Positions 18,025 through 27,385 of a stretch of DNA of 64,000 bases are shown here, piece after piece. The stretch is from Ramlibacter lithotrophicus. GTDB lineage: Bacteria > Pseudomonadota > Gammaproteobacteria > Burkholderiales > Burkholderiaceae_C. The translations under genes were made by a program, and so were the position numbers. Each line of letters begins with the position of its first letter. The stretch's first letter is position 1. Location: assembly GCF_012184415.1 (NCBI RefSeq), contig NZ_VTOX01000013.1, positions 1 to 64,000 of the forward strand. The letters are read 5' to 3'. The notes below the pieces were generated by a model. The model had not been told where the DNA came from and did not search any database. It worked only from the letters and a program-made list of their open reading frames with translations.

Positions 18025-19182
18025 ATGCAATTGTTGAATAGCTCTGAAGACCACAATCTATTCCGAAGTGCAATTCAAAAATTCGTGAATACTGAAGTGA
18101 TTCCATTCGTCGAAGAATGGGAGCGCTGCGAAAAATTTCCCCAGCGCGAGCTCTTCAAGAAGGCCGGGACCGCTGGTATCTTGGGGATTATGAGGGACCC
18201 TACGGTTGGCGGGTTGGGTCTTGATTATTCATTTAATTCAATCTACATAGAGGAATTTGGACGATGCCGCAGTAGCAGCGTCGCCACAGCTGTCGGTGTT
18301 CAAACCGACATGTGCACCCCTGCGCTGGCCAAATATGGAAGTTCCGAACTGCAGAAGGAGTTCCTAGTCCCGAGCATAACAGGCGAACTCATCGGATGTA
18401 TTGGGGTCAGTGAGTCTGGCGCTGGATCGGACGTGGCAAGCATAAAAACCACGTGCACAAGAAAAGGCGGTGACTACGTAATTAACGGTGGAAAGATGTG
18501 GATAACCAATGGCGACATAGCTGATTGGGGCTGTATCTTGGTCAACACCCAGCGCGAACGCTCTCCTCACTACAACAAGTCGCTAATTGTGGTTCCATTA
18601 ACCATCAAAGGCGTCACTCGTTCAAAGCCTTTAAGCAAGCATGGCTTACGAGCATCGGGCACTGCTCAGATTTTTTTTGACGAGGTACACGTTCCACAAA
18701 GATTTTGCATCGGCGAAGAGAACCGGGGATTCATTTATCAAATGGAGCAATTCCAGGAAGAGCGACTATTTTCTGCAATTCGCACCACTTCCCAACTCGA
18801 AAGAGCGATTGAAATTACGGTCGAATACACAAAGCAGCGGCAAGCATTCGGCCGCAGTATTTTAAGCAACCAGTGGGTTCATTTTGTCTTGTCGGAACTC
18901 GCAACTGAGGTGGCTCTGCTACGCGCGCTTTGTGAGAAAATTGTCGCCGCCTACAATGCCGGAGATGACATCTTGTTGCTGGCCTCAATGGCAAAACTAA
19001 AAGCGGGGAAACTGGCACGAACGGTACCCGACCAATGTCTGCAATTTTTCGGGGGCCAGGGGTTCATGCATGAGGCAGAAATTTCCAGACTTACCCGCGA
19101 CCTGCGTTTGGTAGCGATCGGAGGTGGTGCCACAGAAGTTATGCTGAGCATTATATCGAAGCAATTGAAGATGCGCACATGA
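18025..19182 (+). CDS. Acyl-CoA dehydrogenase
   Basis: A 385-residue flavin dehydrogenase. It has the FAD-binding GVSESGAGSDVASI (about 127-140), substrate-binding KMWITNGD, and the probable base E246 in FQEERLF, i.e. the helix-G position found in isovaleryl- and citronellyl-CoA-type enzymes and not the YEGT position (here IGGGATEV). That placement favours branched substrates. Its codon use is AT-richer than that of its homologue at 1133, so the two probably have different histories. It is part of the 13567-23103 unit. Confidence 0.9.
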   Translation: MQLLNSSEDHNLFRSAIQKFVNTEVIPFVEEWERCEKFPQRELFKKAGTAGILGIMRDPTVGGLGLDYSFNSIYIEEFGRCRSSSVATAVGVQTDMCTPALAKYGSSELQKEFLVPSITGELIGCIGVSESGAGSDVASIKTTCTRKGGDYVINGGKMWITNGDIADWGCILVNTQRERSPHYNKSLIVVPLTIKGVTRSKPLSKHGLRASGTAQIFFDEVHVPQRFCIGEENRGFIYQMEQFQEERLFSAIRTTSQLERAIEITVEYTKQRQAFGRSILSNQWVHFVLSELATEVALLRALCEKIVAAYNAGDDILLLASMAKLKAGKLARTVPDQCLQFFGGQGFMHEAEISRLTRDLRLVAIGGGATEVMLSIISKQLKMRT

Positions 19183-19253
19183 AATACGCAGTCTTACGCT
19201 GCGTCATCCGTTTCAAGTCAATTCTTGGCCGCTTGTCAAATTGGAGACATATC

Positions 19254-20227
19254 ATGGTTTTTCATAAAATGCTGCGCTTTAACCTTTGCATTGTTGCATT
19301 ACTCGCTGTACTTAACCACTATGCGCTCGCGAGTACGTTTCCAGATCGACCTGTGACGCTTGTTGTGCCATTTGCGGCCGGCGGGGGCACCGATGTCATG
19401 GCGCGACTTATGGCAAACCAGTTGACGGCAAGCCTAGGGACACCGGTCATTGTGGTAAACAAACCTGGTGCCGGAGGTGAAATAGCGGTCAACTACGTCC
19501 GCGCAAGTGCTCCCGACGGCCACACACTACTGGTAACTAGTTCAAATTTCGTGGTGGCGCCATTCGTGACGAAAAACGTCACCCGCGACACCATGAATGA
19601 TTTTTCTCACATCGTCAAGTTGGTCGAATCACCGTGGGTCTTGGTAGTCAATGGCAAATCATCGATTAAAACAATTGATCAGTTAGTTGCCATTGCCAAG
19701 GAGCGGCCCAAGGATTTGAATTGGGGAATAGTTGGTGCAGATGACTTCGAGTTTGCCTATTTTCTTACCATGGCGGACATTAAAATTCAGGGAATCCGGT
19801 ACGGCGGGTCATCTCCGTTATAGCCGCATTGGTTAATAACGAAGTACAAGGAATTTTTAATTCAGTTCGAACTATTCAGCCATTCCTGGAAAAAGGTCAA
19901 TTACGGCCTCTGGCTATTAGTAGCGCGAAGCGCTTCTCACTAGCGCCAACAATACCGACGATCGCAGAGAGCGGTATTCCCGGGTACGATGGCGGGACTA
20001 TCTGGTTTGGCGTTACCGGACCAGCAGGAGTGCCAGCTAGCATCGTTAACAAGCTCAACTCTGAATTCAATATGGCTTTACGATTGTCGGAGATCAGACA
20101 AAAAATCGAACAGAATTTAGGGTACGAGGTCGTCGGCGGCTCCCCTCAGGATTTCATCGTCCAGCTGCAGAATGAAATTCGGAAAATGAGGCAACTCGCA
20201 AAACGAGCCGGTATCGTGCCGCAATGA
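19254..20227 (+). pseudogene. Bug/TctC periplasmic binding protein, frameshifted
   Basis: The first part (19254-19823, starting after GGAG) encodes a signal peptide ending near YALAS, then VPFAAGGGTDVMAR and NKPGAGGEIA, typical of Bug proteins. The frame then hits a stop at 19821-19823. The remaining family sequence (AALVNNEVQGIFNS to the C-terminus, including ESGIPGYDGG) continues in a different frame up to 20227. A single-base change near 19805-19815 explains this. It is either a real pseudogene or a sequencing error; everything else in the protein is well preserved, so loss would be recent. Confidence 0.82.
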
Positions 20228-20283
20228 CTGCGCTGTGGCCGGACAAGTAACCGGTCGCGTCGTTAACTAGGGGAAATAGCCAA

Positions 20284-21438
20284 ATGGAACACGGAATGCC
20301 CGAGTGGGGGCTCACGGAAGATCAGCGGCGAATTCGCGAGAGCGTGCTCGATCTGCTAGAAAAGGTGCTGCCACGCGCGCAGATAATGAAGCTGGACGAG
20401 GCTGAGCAATTCCCTGCTGAAGCATACAGAGCGCTCGTGGATGCCGGATGGATGGGCTTACCGTTCCCTGAAGAGTTTGGCGGAATGGGCTTGGGATTCA
20501 AGGATCTCACAATCCTGATCGAAACGCTGGCCTATTACTGGAACGGCATCAGCTCTTCCTACCTGACAACCGTCGTCCTGGGCGGTGGGCACATCAGACT
20601 TTATGGTAATGAGGCCCAGAAAGCTCGCTTCATCCCCAAAATAATCAACGGCGATATCAAGCTCGCTTTTGCGATGACCGAGCCGCAGGCGGGTTCTGAC
20701 GCCGCCGCGATCCAGACTCGCGCCGTACGCCAGGGGGACCATTGGGTGATCAATGGTGCCAAGATATACACAACCGGCGCTCACGTGGCAGATTACATTG
20801 TCGTTGCGACCAAGACGGATCCGGCTGCAAGGCACCGTGGGATGACAATGTTCATTGTCGACACGAAGTCTCCAGGGCTGACAATCAAGCCGCTCAAGGG
20901 TCTCGGACGGCGAGCTTTGCACACCAACCAGCTTTTCTTCGATGACGTCCATGTTCCCGAAGAGAACATGTTGGGGGGGCTCAACGAGGGATGGAAGAAC
21001 CTGATGCGTGGGCTGAATCTCGAACGAACCATCGTAGCTGCCTCTCACGTGGGCAATTGCCAGCGAGTTCTCGACTACGCCAAGAACCATGCATTGAATC
21101 GAGTTCAGTTCAATCAGCCTATAACGAAGTTTCAAGCGATTGCCCACAAGTTCGCGGACATGCAGATGCTCACCGAATCCGCACGCTCGATTACATACAA
21201 GGTGGCCGACATGATGGACCAGGGCTTGGCCCCGGTCATGGAGACAGCCATGGCGAAGGTCATAGCTACCGAGAACAACGTTCGGATAGTGGACATGGGC
21301 ATGCAGGTGATGGGAGGTGCCAGCTACATGATGGAATTTGAAATGCAGATGCACTACCGCGACTGCCGGATCGGACCGATTGGCGCGGGAAGTAATGAGA
21401 TTCAGCGGAATGTAATTGCCGGGCAGATGGGTCTTTGA
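20284..21438 (+). CDS. Acyl-CoA dehydrogenase
   Basis: A 384-residue flavin dehydrogenase with FAD-binding FAMTEPQAGSDAAAI (about 129-143), and the candidate base E247 in RGLNLERT. The end AGSNEIQRNVIAGQMGL is typical of this branch. It is closely similar in architecture and wording to the enzyme at 54950-56095 (both share NLER, IAHKFA, MTE/LTE SAR and the same C-terminal pattern), so each cluster carries one member of this subfamily next to the aldolase-like or MaoC genes. The start follows AGGGGA. It is probably co-transcribed with 21476, 37 bp downstream. Confidence 0.9.
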   Translation: MEHGMPEWGLTEDQRRIRESVLDLLEKVLPRAQIMKLDEAEQFPAEAYRALVDAGWMGLPFPEEFGGMGLGFKDLTILIETLAYYWNGISSSYLTTVVLGGGHIRLYGNEAQKARFIPKIINGDIKLAFAMTEPQAGSDAAAIQTRAVRQGDHWVINGAKIYTTGAHVADYIVVATKTDPAARHRGMTMFIVDTKSPGLTIKPLKGLGRRALHTNQLFFDDVHVPEENMLGGLNEGWKNLMRGLNLERTIVAASHVGNCQRVLDYAKNHALNRVQFNQPITKFQAIAHKFADMQMLTESARSITYKVADMMDQGLAPVMETAMAKVIATENNVRIVDMGMQVMGGASYMMEFEMQMHYRDCRIGPIGAGSNEIQRNVIAGQMGL

Positions 21439-21475
21439 CGAGCTACAACTGGCAGCGTCGGAATTGGAGTAGTGA

Positions 21476-22669
21476 ATGACAAAAAGCGTGGCTATCATCG
21501 GGGCGAGAGGGATGCCGGTGGGCAAGATTCAGTCGCCGCCGGATGCCCCATTTCAAATCGTAGAGCACGAAATTCTTGCGCAACTGGTAGCCAGTGCAGT
21601 CGGTGAGTCGGGGGTCGGCAAGGAGATGATCGACGCGCTCGTGTTCTCCGAGCCCCATGTCTATACCCGGCAGAAGTACTTCTCTACCTTCATGACGTCT
21701 TATCTTGGCCTGAGCTGCCATGGGGCCGTGATGGAGGTTCTTGGAAATGGGATGACGGGCGGTCTCGCTATTGACCGGGCGGCGGACGAGATCAGACTTG
21801 GTCGTGCTCGGGTCGCGTTGGCGCTTGGCGTCAACATGGAAACGGCAACGCCTGCCACCGTGCATATGAACATCACGCTGCGGGCAACCGGCGACGTTGA
21901 TTTCCACAGCCCGGCCGGTTTTACGCCGATTTCCTGGTACGCAATGGATGCCACGCGGTACATGCACGAATATGGCGCCACGCGGGCCGAGTTTGCGGCC
22001 GTGGCGGTCAAGAATCGACGCCATGCAGCAATGAACCCCTTGGCGCAGTTCCGTGGCCCGTTGAACATCGAGGACGTATTGGCTTCGCGCCCGATCGTGG
22101 ATCCCCTCACGCTATTGGACGTGCCACCGCGCTCGGATGGTGCCGTGTGCATCGTGTTGGCTTGCGAGGAAGTAGCCAGAGAGCTAGGGCGACCTTATGT
22201 CCGGATGCGCGCCCGTGGCTCGTACCATGAAGGGGTGCACCAGGTCAGCGACCGTCCTAACGACATGATCGCATTCAATGCTGCAGCGACCGCAAGTCAA
22301 AGTGCCTATGCCGACGGCAAGATTTCCGCCGCAGACGTGAACGTCAGCGAGATCTATGCCCCATGCACTATCGTCGAAATTCTGGTGACAGAGGCTTTGG
22401 GACTGGCACCGCGTGGTGGCGGCGCTCGTGCGGCGGTGGCCGGAGAAACGGCCCTGGGTGGCCGTATTCCCGTCAATACATCCGGGGGCTGTCAATCCAG
22501 AGGGCATCCCGCGCGCCTGACCCCTCTCTATAACGCACTTGAATTGTTCGAGCAGTTGACGGACCGTGCTGGCGATCGGCAAGTTAAAAACGCCGAACTT
22601 GGACTGATGACTTGTGAACTCGGCAATTACAACGCAGCCCTTGTGCATATCTTGGAGCGTATGTCATGA
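21476..22669 (+). CDS. Thiolase-fold protein lacking the catalytic Cys (Ltp2/SCP-X-like, probable acyl-CoA retro-aldolase subunit)
   Basis: A 397-residue thiolase-superfamily protein of the lipid-transfer-protein/SCP-X type. At the position of the nucleophilic Cys the sequence is LGNGMTGG, so Cys is replaced by M93; the C-terminal His of SRGHP is kept, while the usual CxG loop is changed to TCELGN. It therefore cannot do normal thiolysis. Proteins of this kind that pair with a DUF35 partner, such as the Ltp2-ChsH2 system, cleave tertiary 3-hydroxyacyl-CoA by a retro-aldol reaction (established family knowledge). Its stop overlaps the DUF35 gene start, which supports a complex. A paralogue with the same change is at 35285. 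Confidence 0.85.
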   Translation: MTKSVAIIGARGMPVGKIQSPPDAPFQIVEHEILAQLVASAVGESGVGKEMIDALVFSEPHVYTRQKYFSTFMTSYLGLSCHGAVMEVLGNGMTGGLAIDRAADEIRLGRARVALALGVNMETATPATVHMNITLRATGDVDFHSPAGFTPISWYAMDATRYMHEYGATRAEFAAVAVKNRRHAAMNPLAQFRGPLNIEDVLASRPIVDPLTLLDVPPRSDGAVCIVLACEEVARELGRPYVRMRARGSYHEGVHQVSDRPNDMIAFNAAATASQSAYADGKISAADVNVSEIYAPCTIVEILVTEALGLAPRGGGARAAVAGETALGGRIPVNTSGGCQSRGHPARLTPLYNALELFEQLTDRAGDRQVKNAELGLMTCELGNYNAALVHILERMS

Positions 22670-23103
22670 ATCTCATGTCCGTGATCACCATGCCCGGCGC
22701 CCGGGCCTATCCGCCGCGTATGACCTGTTTCAATGCGTCATTCTGGCAATCGCTGGAAGAAGGCAAGTTCACGACGACCTGCTGCAATACGTGCGGCGAG
22801 GCGACTTTTCCGCCAAAACCCATCTGCCCTCGCTGCTGGGCGCTGAACCCGTCCTGGAGAAGAATATCGCCGCTAGGCGTCATCTACTCTTATACGGTCG
22901 TACATGCCCCCCCATCCGTCTTCGCGGCAGAGGCTCCTTACGCCGTCGGCATTGTCGACCTTGACGAAGGTCTGCGTGTCGCACTTCGCCTAATAGGCGC
23001 CCCTGAACGCTTGGCAGTTGGTGCGCGCGGCGCCGTTGTTACTCTGAAATATGATGATGGTCCATATTTTGCTTTTTTGACTGATGGAAGTAAGCCCCGC
23101 TAA
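22666..23103 (+). CDS. DUF35 OB-fold/zinc-ribbon protein, partner of the thiolase-like protein
   Basis: A 145-residue protein with a rubredoxin-like zinc ribbon (C40-x2-C43 and C54-x2-C57 in TCGEATFPPKPICPRC) followed by an OB-fold domain (GVIYSYTVVHAPP... to YDDGPYFAF). DUF35 proteins bind thiolase-fold enzymes and help acyl-CoA binding or channelling. The ATGA overlap with the preceding thiolase-like gene indicates equal co-synthesis. It is the last intact gene of the 13567-23103 unit; IS debris begins about 50 bp later. Confidence 0.88.
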   Translation: MNLMSVITMPGARAYPPRMTCFNASFWQSLEEGKFTTTCCNTCGEATFPPKPICPRCWALNPSWRRISPLGVIYSYTVVHAPPSVFAAEAPYAVGIVDLDEGLRVALRLIGAPERLAVGARGAVVTLKYDDGPYFAFLTDGSKPR

Positions 23104-23149
23104 TAGCGATGCGGCTGACGCCGAGGCACTTTAGCCCGACCTTCGATGC

Positions 23150-23320
23150 GCTTCGTGCCAATCGAGAATATCGAGCAGCAGTCGGTGCGTTCCCTGCACC
23201 GCGTGCTCCAGGGCTTCGTCAAGGCGGAACCGCGCAGGCCAACCAGATCCGTGGTCGGCTCGGTGAGTATGGGTTGATCGTGCCGCAGGGCATTGCGTAT
23301 ATCGCCAGCGTGTACCGGAC
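23150..23320 (+). pseudogene. IS110-family transposase remnant
   Basis: Translation in mixed frames gives ANQIRGRLGEYGLIVPQGIA, preceded in another frame by an SLHR..LQGFVK-like stretch, the pattern of the middle of IS110 transposases. At least one frameshift is present and both ends are missing. It is cut on the right by the IS3 element starting at 23321. Confidence 0.65.
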
Positions 23321-23474
23321 AGAAGTGGCTCCGCTTGTTTGAACAGCTTTCCCCGACTTTTAAGTGGACTGCGGGCGGGTTGGCAACGGTGCAGAGTTCT
23401 CCACGGCGGCGGGCGTCGCTTGCGACGAACGCGCGCCGCGGTGGGGAACTCGGGGCGCACCAGGGATCTGCATG

Positions 23475-24305
23475 TTACGCGGCCAGCTTCAATGCCGGCA
23501 GTCCAGCGAAGTAGGCCTCGTGTGGCGTGAGCCGCTGGAGGCTGGAGTGAACACGCTGCGAGTTGTACCAGGTCAGGTACTCGGCGATATCGGCGCGCGC
23601 GGCGCTGACGCAGTCATAGGCCTTCAGATACACCCGCTCGTACTTCACGCTGCGCCACAGGCGCTCGACGAACACGTTGTCCCGCCAGGCGCCGCGACCG
23701 TCCATCGAGAGTTTGCAGCCGGCGCCCAGCACCACGTCGGTAAACTCCTCGGCGGTGAATTGGCTTCCCTGGTCCGTGTTGACGATCTCGGGCATGCCGT
23801 ACTGCGCCAGTGCCTGCGCGATCACTTCCTTCGCGTGAACCGCCTCTAGCGTAATCGCCACCCGATGGGCCAGCACGCGGCGGCTGGCTACGTCCACCAC
23901 TGCGGTGAGGTAGACGAACCCTCTGGCCATCGGGATGTACGTCGTATCCAATGCCCACACCTGGTTGGATTGCGTGATCGACAGCTTGCGCAACAGGTAC
24001 GGGTAGATCTTGTGGCCGGGTGCGCGCTTGCTCGTGCCGGGCTGCGGCGCCAGCGCCTCGATCCCCATGCGCAGCATGAGCGTCGTGACATGCCGCCGGC
24101 CCACCCGAACACCGTCTCGCCACAGCTGATTGCGCAGCATGCGTGCCTCCATGAAGGGGTGCTCCAGGTGGAGTTCATCAAGGCGGCGCATCAGCGCCAG
24201 GTCGGGCGCGCTGACAGCGCGGGGCAGGTAGTACACCGACCCCCTGCTGATCGCCAGCAGTTCGGCTTGGCGCGTAACGGTCAGGGCGTGATCCCGGTCA
24301 ATCAT
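23475..24305 (-). CDS. tnpB: IS3-family transposase OrfB (DDE integrase)
   Basis: A 276-residue rve-type integrase. An HTH_21-like region (ITQSNQVWALDTTYIPM follows it) leads into the catalytic core; the first Asp is in WALDTTYI, the second in VNTDQGSQFT, and the Glu in DNVFVERLWRSVKYE. It is complete to the C-terminal YNSQRVHSSL motif. Its ATG overlaps the tnpA stop as ATGA. Upstream codons in the same frame are an out-of-frame reading of tnpA and are not used. Confidence 0.92.
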   Translation of the reverse strand: MIDRDHALTVTRQAELLAISRGSVYYLPRAVSAPDLALMRRLDELHLEHPFMEARMLRNQLWRDGVRVGRRHVTTLMLRMGIEALAPQPGTSKRAPGHKIYPYLLRKLSITQSNQVWALDTTYIPMARGFVYLTAVVDVASRRVLAHRVAITLEAVHAKEVIAQALAQYGMPEIVNTDQGSQFTAEEFTDVVLGAGCKLSMDGRGAWRDNVFVERLWRSVKYERVYLKAYDCVSAARADIAEYLTWYNSQRVHSSLQRLTPHEAYFAGLPALKLAA

Positions 24306-24616
24306 CGCTTTGCGCTCAGCAATCCCGCCTTGGTGAGCGCGCCGGCTAAAAAATCCAGCTCCAGTGCCTGCTGCCCGATCTTGGCGTGCAGCGGCGCGAG
24401 GTCTACCGGATCGGCCGCCTGGGCACCGCCGCCAAAAGCCTCGGCGGCGTGCTCCAGCAATTGCCGCTTCCATTCGACGATCTGCGTCGGATGCAGCTCG
24501 AAGTGCTTGGCGAGTTCCGCCAGCGTCCGATCCTCGCGCAGTGCGGCCACGGCCACTTGGGCCTTGAACGCCGGCGTGTGCGTGCGGCGGGTGCGCCGCG
24601 CGGATTTCTTGACCAT
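24302..24616 (-). CDS. tnpA: IS3-family transposase OrfA
   Basis: A 104-residue helix-turn-helix protein (MVKKSARRTRRTH start) with the DNA-binding segment LAELAKHFELHPTQIVEWKR and a leucine-rich tail (QQALELDFLAGALTKAGLL). The start at 24616 is the same as in copy B (38183). It is produced alone or fused to OrfB during transposition. Confidence 0.88.
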   Translation of the reverse strand: MVKKSARRTRRTHTPAFKAQVAVAALREDRTLAELAKHFELHPTQIVEWKRQLLEHAAEAFGGGAQAADPVDLAPLHAKIGQQALELDFLAGALTKAGLLSAKR

Positions 24617-24705
24617 CGAAAACTCCTCTCGCCGGCCACCAGGAGCCGGCATCATGCCCGGAGTTTCCACTTATCGCGCTGTTCAGATTTGCGGGGCCAC
24701 TTCTA

Positions 24706-25335
24706 GGCACCTGCCAATCGCGACTGGCTGACTCGATCCGGGGGCCACGCCGGTATCGGTTGGACACGCTTCCATTCGCTCTCGGATGGGATGATGTGCG
24801 CCGGCTGATCGCCACCGCAGCCAGCGACTCGGAGATCGATCTACGCGATCGCGCGATCCTGATGCTGCTTGCCGTTTACGGCCTGCGACACAGAGAGGTC
24901 ACCGGGCTGCGGCTAGAGGATATCGACTTCGGCGGACAGCAGCTTCGGATCTGGCGGCTCAAGCGGCGACAGCCACAGGTATATCCCCTCATTCCATCGG
25001 TCGCCGAAATCCTGCGCGTGTACATCGAGCAGGCCCGACCGTCGGTGGGCTTCCCTGAGGTCTTCATCGGCGCGCGGGCACCTCGCGTCCCACTCTCGGG
25101 CATCTACGAGATCGTCGCTAGGCGCCTTCGGCCGCTGGGCATTGAACTTGCCCATCGAGGCCCGCATGCTCTGCGCCACGCATGTGCGTCGAAACTGCTG
25201 GCCGACGGGATGACCCTCCAACAGATCGGAGACCACCTGGGCCACCGCAGCGCCGAATCAACGGCGATCTACACCAAGGTGGACCTGACCGCACTTCGTG
25301 AGATCGGCGAGTTCGATCTGGAGGGGCTGCAATGA
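24706..25335 (+). pseudogene. ritA: Tyrosine recombinase RitA, N-terminally truncated
   Basis: Only the catalytic domain remains (about 200 residues; intact RIT first recombinases are near 400). The catalytic residues are visible: Arg of YGLRHREV, HALRHA, the His of DHLGH and the Tyr of AIYTKVD. The frame is open back to the IS3 edge, so the IS3 element or an associated deletion removed the N-terminus. A TTG at 24760 could start a short product, but activity is doubtful. Its stop overlaps the start of the next recombinase (ATGA at 25332). Confidence 0.8.
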
Positions 25336-26292
25336 ACACCAGCGAACTCATAGGGTATTACCTCGCTGCTCGACGCGCGACGGGCACGAGCTTCAAGAGC
25401 GGTCAGCGCCTCCTGTACCAGTTCGCCAGGGAGACAGGGGATCTACCCTTGGCGGGCGTGACGCCGCAGGCGGTCTCGGTGTTCCTGCGCGGGCATGGCC
25501 AGCTCAGCGCGGCCTGGAAAACGCGCTACGGCCTCCTGACAGGCCTGTACCGCTTCGCGATCGCGCGCGGCTATGTCCAGGCATCCCCTCTGCCAGCTCA
25601 GCATCCCAAGCTTCCGCCACAGATCACCCCCTACGTGTACTCGCGCGACGAACTGCAAAGATTGCTGGATTCCACCGACTCGTTGATCTCGCCGTGGAGT
25701 CGGGCTGCAGGCACCCACACACAGGACATTGCTATTGCTGCTGTATGCCACCGGACTTCGAGTGGGCGAGGTCTTGCGCCTTCGGTTGGCGGACCTGGAC
25801 CGAGCACAACAGATTCTTATCGTTCGCGAGACGAAGTTCTACAAAACGAGGCTTGTGCCGGTCGGCGATGCCGCCGCCCAAGTACTGTTCCGGTACGTGG
25901 ACCGCCGTTGCCGGGAGCTGCCGATGCCGCAGGGAACGTCCTCGGCACTGTTTGCATCGCGTTCAGGGCATCGGCTGAACTACCAGCGGGTGGTTACGCT
26001 GTTCCAGAAGGTCCGCGCGCAAGCTGGGATCGGCTGCCCGCCTGGTGAGCGTCGACCACCTCGGCTGCACGATCTACGCCATACGGCGGTTGTGCACCGG
26101 GTGGTCAGCTGGTACCAAGAGGGCAAGGACGTACAGCTGTTGCTGCCGCGCCTTGCGACGTACCTCGGACACGTGAGCATCGCGTCGACCCAGCGATATC
26201 TGCAGATGACGCCCGAGCTGATGCAACAGGCCAGCATGCGCTTCGCTAACTACGCCGATCTGGATCCGTGCGAGGAGGACAGCGATGCGTGA
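25332..26292 (+). pseudogene. ritB: Tyrosine recombinase RitB, frameshifted
   Basis: The N-terminal SAM-like domain (MNTSELIGYY to about SRDELQRLLDSTDS) is in one frame, and the catalytic domain (LYATGLRVGEV, LHDLRHT, TYLGH, RYLQM) is in the next frame from about 25715. A one-base change between roughly 25690 and 25730 joins them and would restore a protein of about 320 residues. All catalytic residues are kept (Arg of GLRVGE, His-x2-Arg of LHDLRH, His of LGH, Tyr of RYLQ). It could be a sequencing error or recent inactivation; I see no slippery heptamer that would suggest programmed frameshifting. Confidence 0.78.
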
Positions 26293-27280
26293 CCACACAC
26301 TGTTGGCGCCATGGGTGCGCCGGTTCCTCCTGGAACACCTGGTCACCGAGCGCAATCTCGCGCGCAACACGCAGGCCAGCTATCGGGACACCTTGGCGCA
26401 GCTGCTGCCGTTCGTCGCCAGCGCGGTGCACAGGAACGTCGATTGCCTGCAGGTCGAAGACGTCTCGGCCGACCGAGTGCGAGCCTTCCTCGAGCACATT
26501 GAGCATGATCGCGCCTGCAGCGTGCTGACGCGCAACCAGCGCCTTGCCGCGGTGCACTCGCTGGCGCGCTTCATCGGAACGCGCTCGCCGGCACATGCGG
26601 CGTGGTGCGCGCAGGTTCGATCGATCCCGTTCAAGAAGGCCACTAAGACGATGATCGGCTATCTGGACAAACACGAGCTTGACGCGCTGCTTCGAGTACC
26701 AGACCGACGCTCGCCTCTCGGAGCACGAGACTATGCGTTACTGCTCTTCCTCTATAACAGCGGTGCGCGAGCAGATGAAGCCGCCACCTTGAGGGTAGCC
26801 AACCTGCTGCTCGGCACGTCGCCCGCAGTGCGCATCCTGGGCAAAGGCAGTAAATGGAGGGTGTGCCCGCTATGGCCCCAGACCGTCACCGTGTTGCGCC
26901 CAATGGTCAGCCGTCGCGGTCCCGAAGAAACCGTGTTCCGGGGCCGCACGGGCGAGCCCATGACACGCTTCGGCATTCATCGGATAGTGACAAGCTGCGC
27001 TGCAAGTGCTGCGATCAGCGTCGCATCAATGGCCGACAGGCGGATCAGTCCCCACACATTGCGACATACTACGGCCGTCCATCTGCTGCGTGCCGGCGTC
27101 GACATCAACACGATCCGTGCATGGCTTGGACACGTGTCGCTCGATACCACCCACATCTACGCTGAGGTCGACCTCGAGATGAAGGCCAAGGCGCTGGCCT
27201 GCGTCGACATCACCGGCCTGCCGACCCCGCCGCGGCGACGCCAGACTCCCGCGCTGATGGACTTCCTACGGCAGTTGTAG
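26285..27280 (+). CDS. ritC: Tyrosine recombinase RitC
   Basis: A 331-residue tyrosine recombinase that appears intact: the N-terminal core-binding domain (ERNLARNTQASYRDTL) is followed by the catalytic domain with Arg in SGARADEAATL, HTLRHTTAVHLL, WLGHVSLDTTHIY carrying the His and the nucleophilic Tyr. The third member of the RIT trio, it is the only one without obvious damage. It starts inside the end of ritB. Confidence 0.88.
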   Translation: MRDHTLLAPWVRRFLLEHLVTERNLARNTQASYRDTLAQLLPFVASAVHRNVDCLQVEDVSADRVRAFLEHIEHDRACSVLTRNQRLAAVHSLARFIGTRSPAHAAWCAQVRSIPFKKATKTMIGYLDKHELDALLRVPDRRSPLGARDYALLLFLYNSGARADEAATLRVANLLLGTSPAVRILGKGSKWRVCPLWPQTVTVLRPMVSRRGPEETVFRGRTGEPMTRFGIHRIVTSCAASAAISVASMADRRISPHTLRHTTAVHLLRAGVDINTIRAWLGHVSLDTTHIYAEVDLEMKAKALACVDITGLPTPPRRRQTPALMDFLRQL

Positions 27281-27385
27281 GTCGTCGTCTGCCGAAACTT
27301 ATGTTCGCTGGGATGGCGCATCCCAAGGCGATGGCTACGAACGAGGCATGCGGCAGAACACATATCTTCGGCCGCAACATCACCC

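Larger units (their letters stand above)
23321..24705 (-). mobile_element. IS3-family insertion sequence (copy A)
   Basis: This is an apparently complete element of about 1.4 kb with tnpA and tnpB on the minus strand. Its ends are inverted repeats: AGAAGTGGCTCCGC at 23321 and, on the other side, GCGGGGCCACTTCT ending near 24704. No short target duplication is visible (GAC on the left, AGG on the right). The flanks also belong to different elements, an IS110 remnant on one side and a truncated recombinase on the other, so rearrangement after insertion is likely. Confidence 0.85.
24706..27385 (+). mobile_element. RIT (recombinase-in-trio) element, left-truncated
   Basis: Three consecutive tyrosine-recombinase genes overlap head to tail (25332/25335 and 26285/26292) on one strand. 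This is the defining layout of RIT elements, described in Cupriavidus and other bacteria. The left end is missing at the IS3 junction. The right end is placed near 27385, where IS66 tnpC coding homology resumes, so the element probably inserted into that tnpC. Two of the three genes are damaged, so mobility is unlikely without help. Confidence 0.75.

Noticed and set aside
25690..25730. Programmed frameshift in ritB
   Set aside because: No slippery heptamer or downstream structure is evident, so a mutation or sequencing error is simpler.
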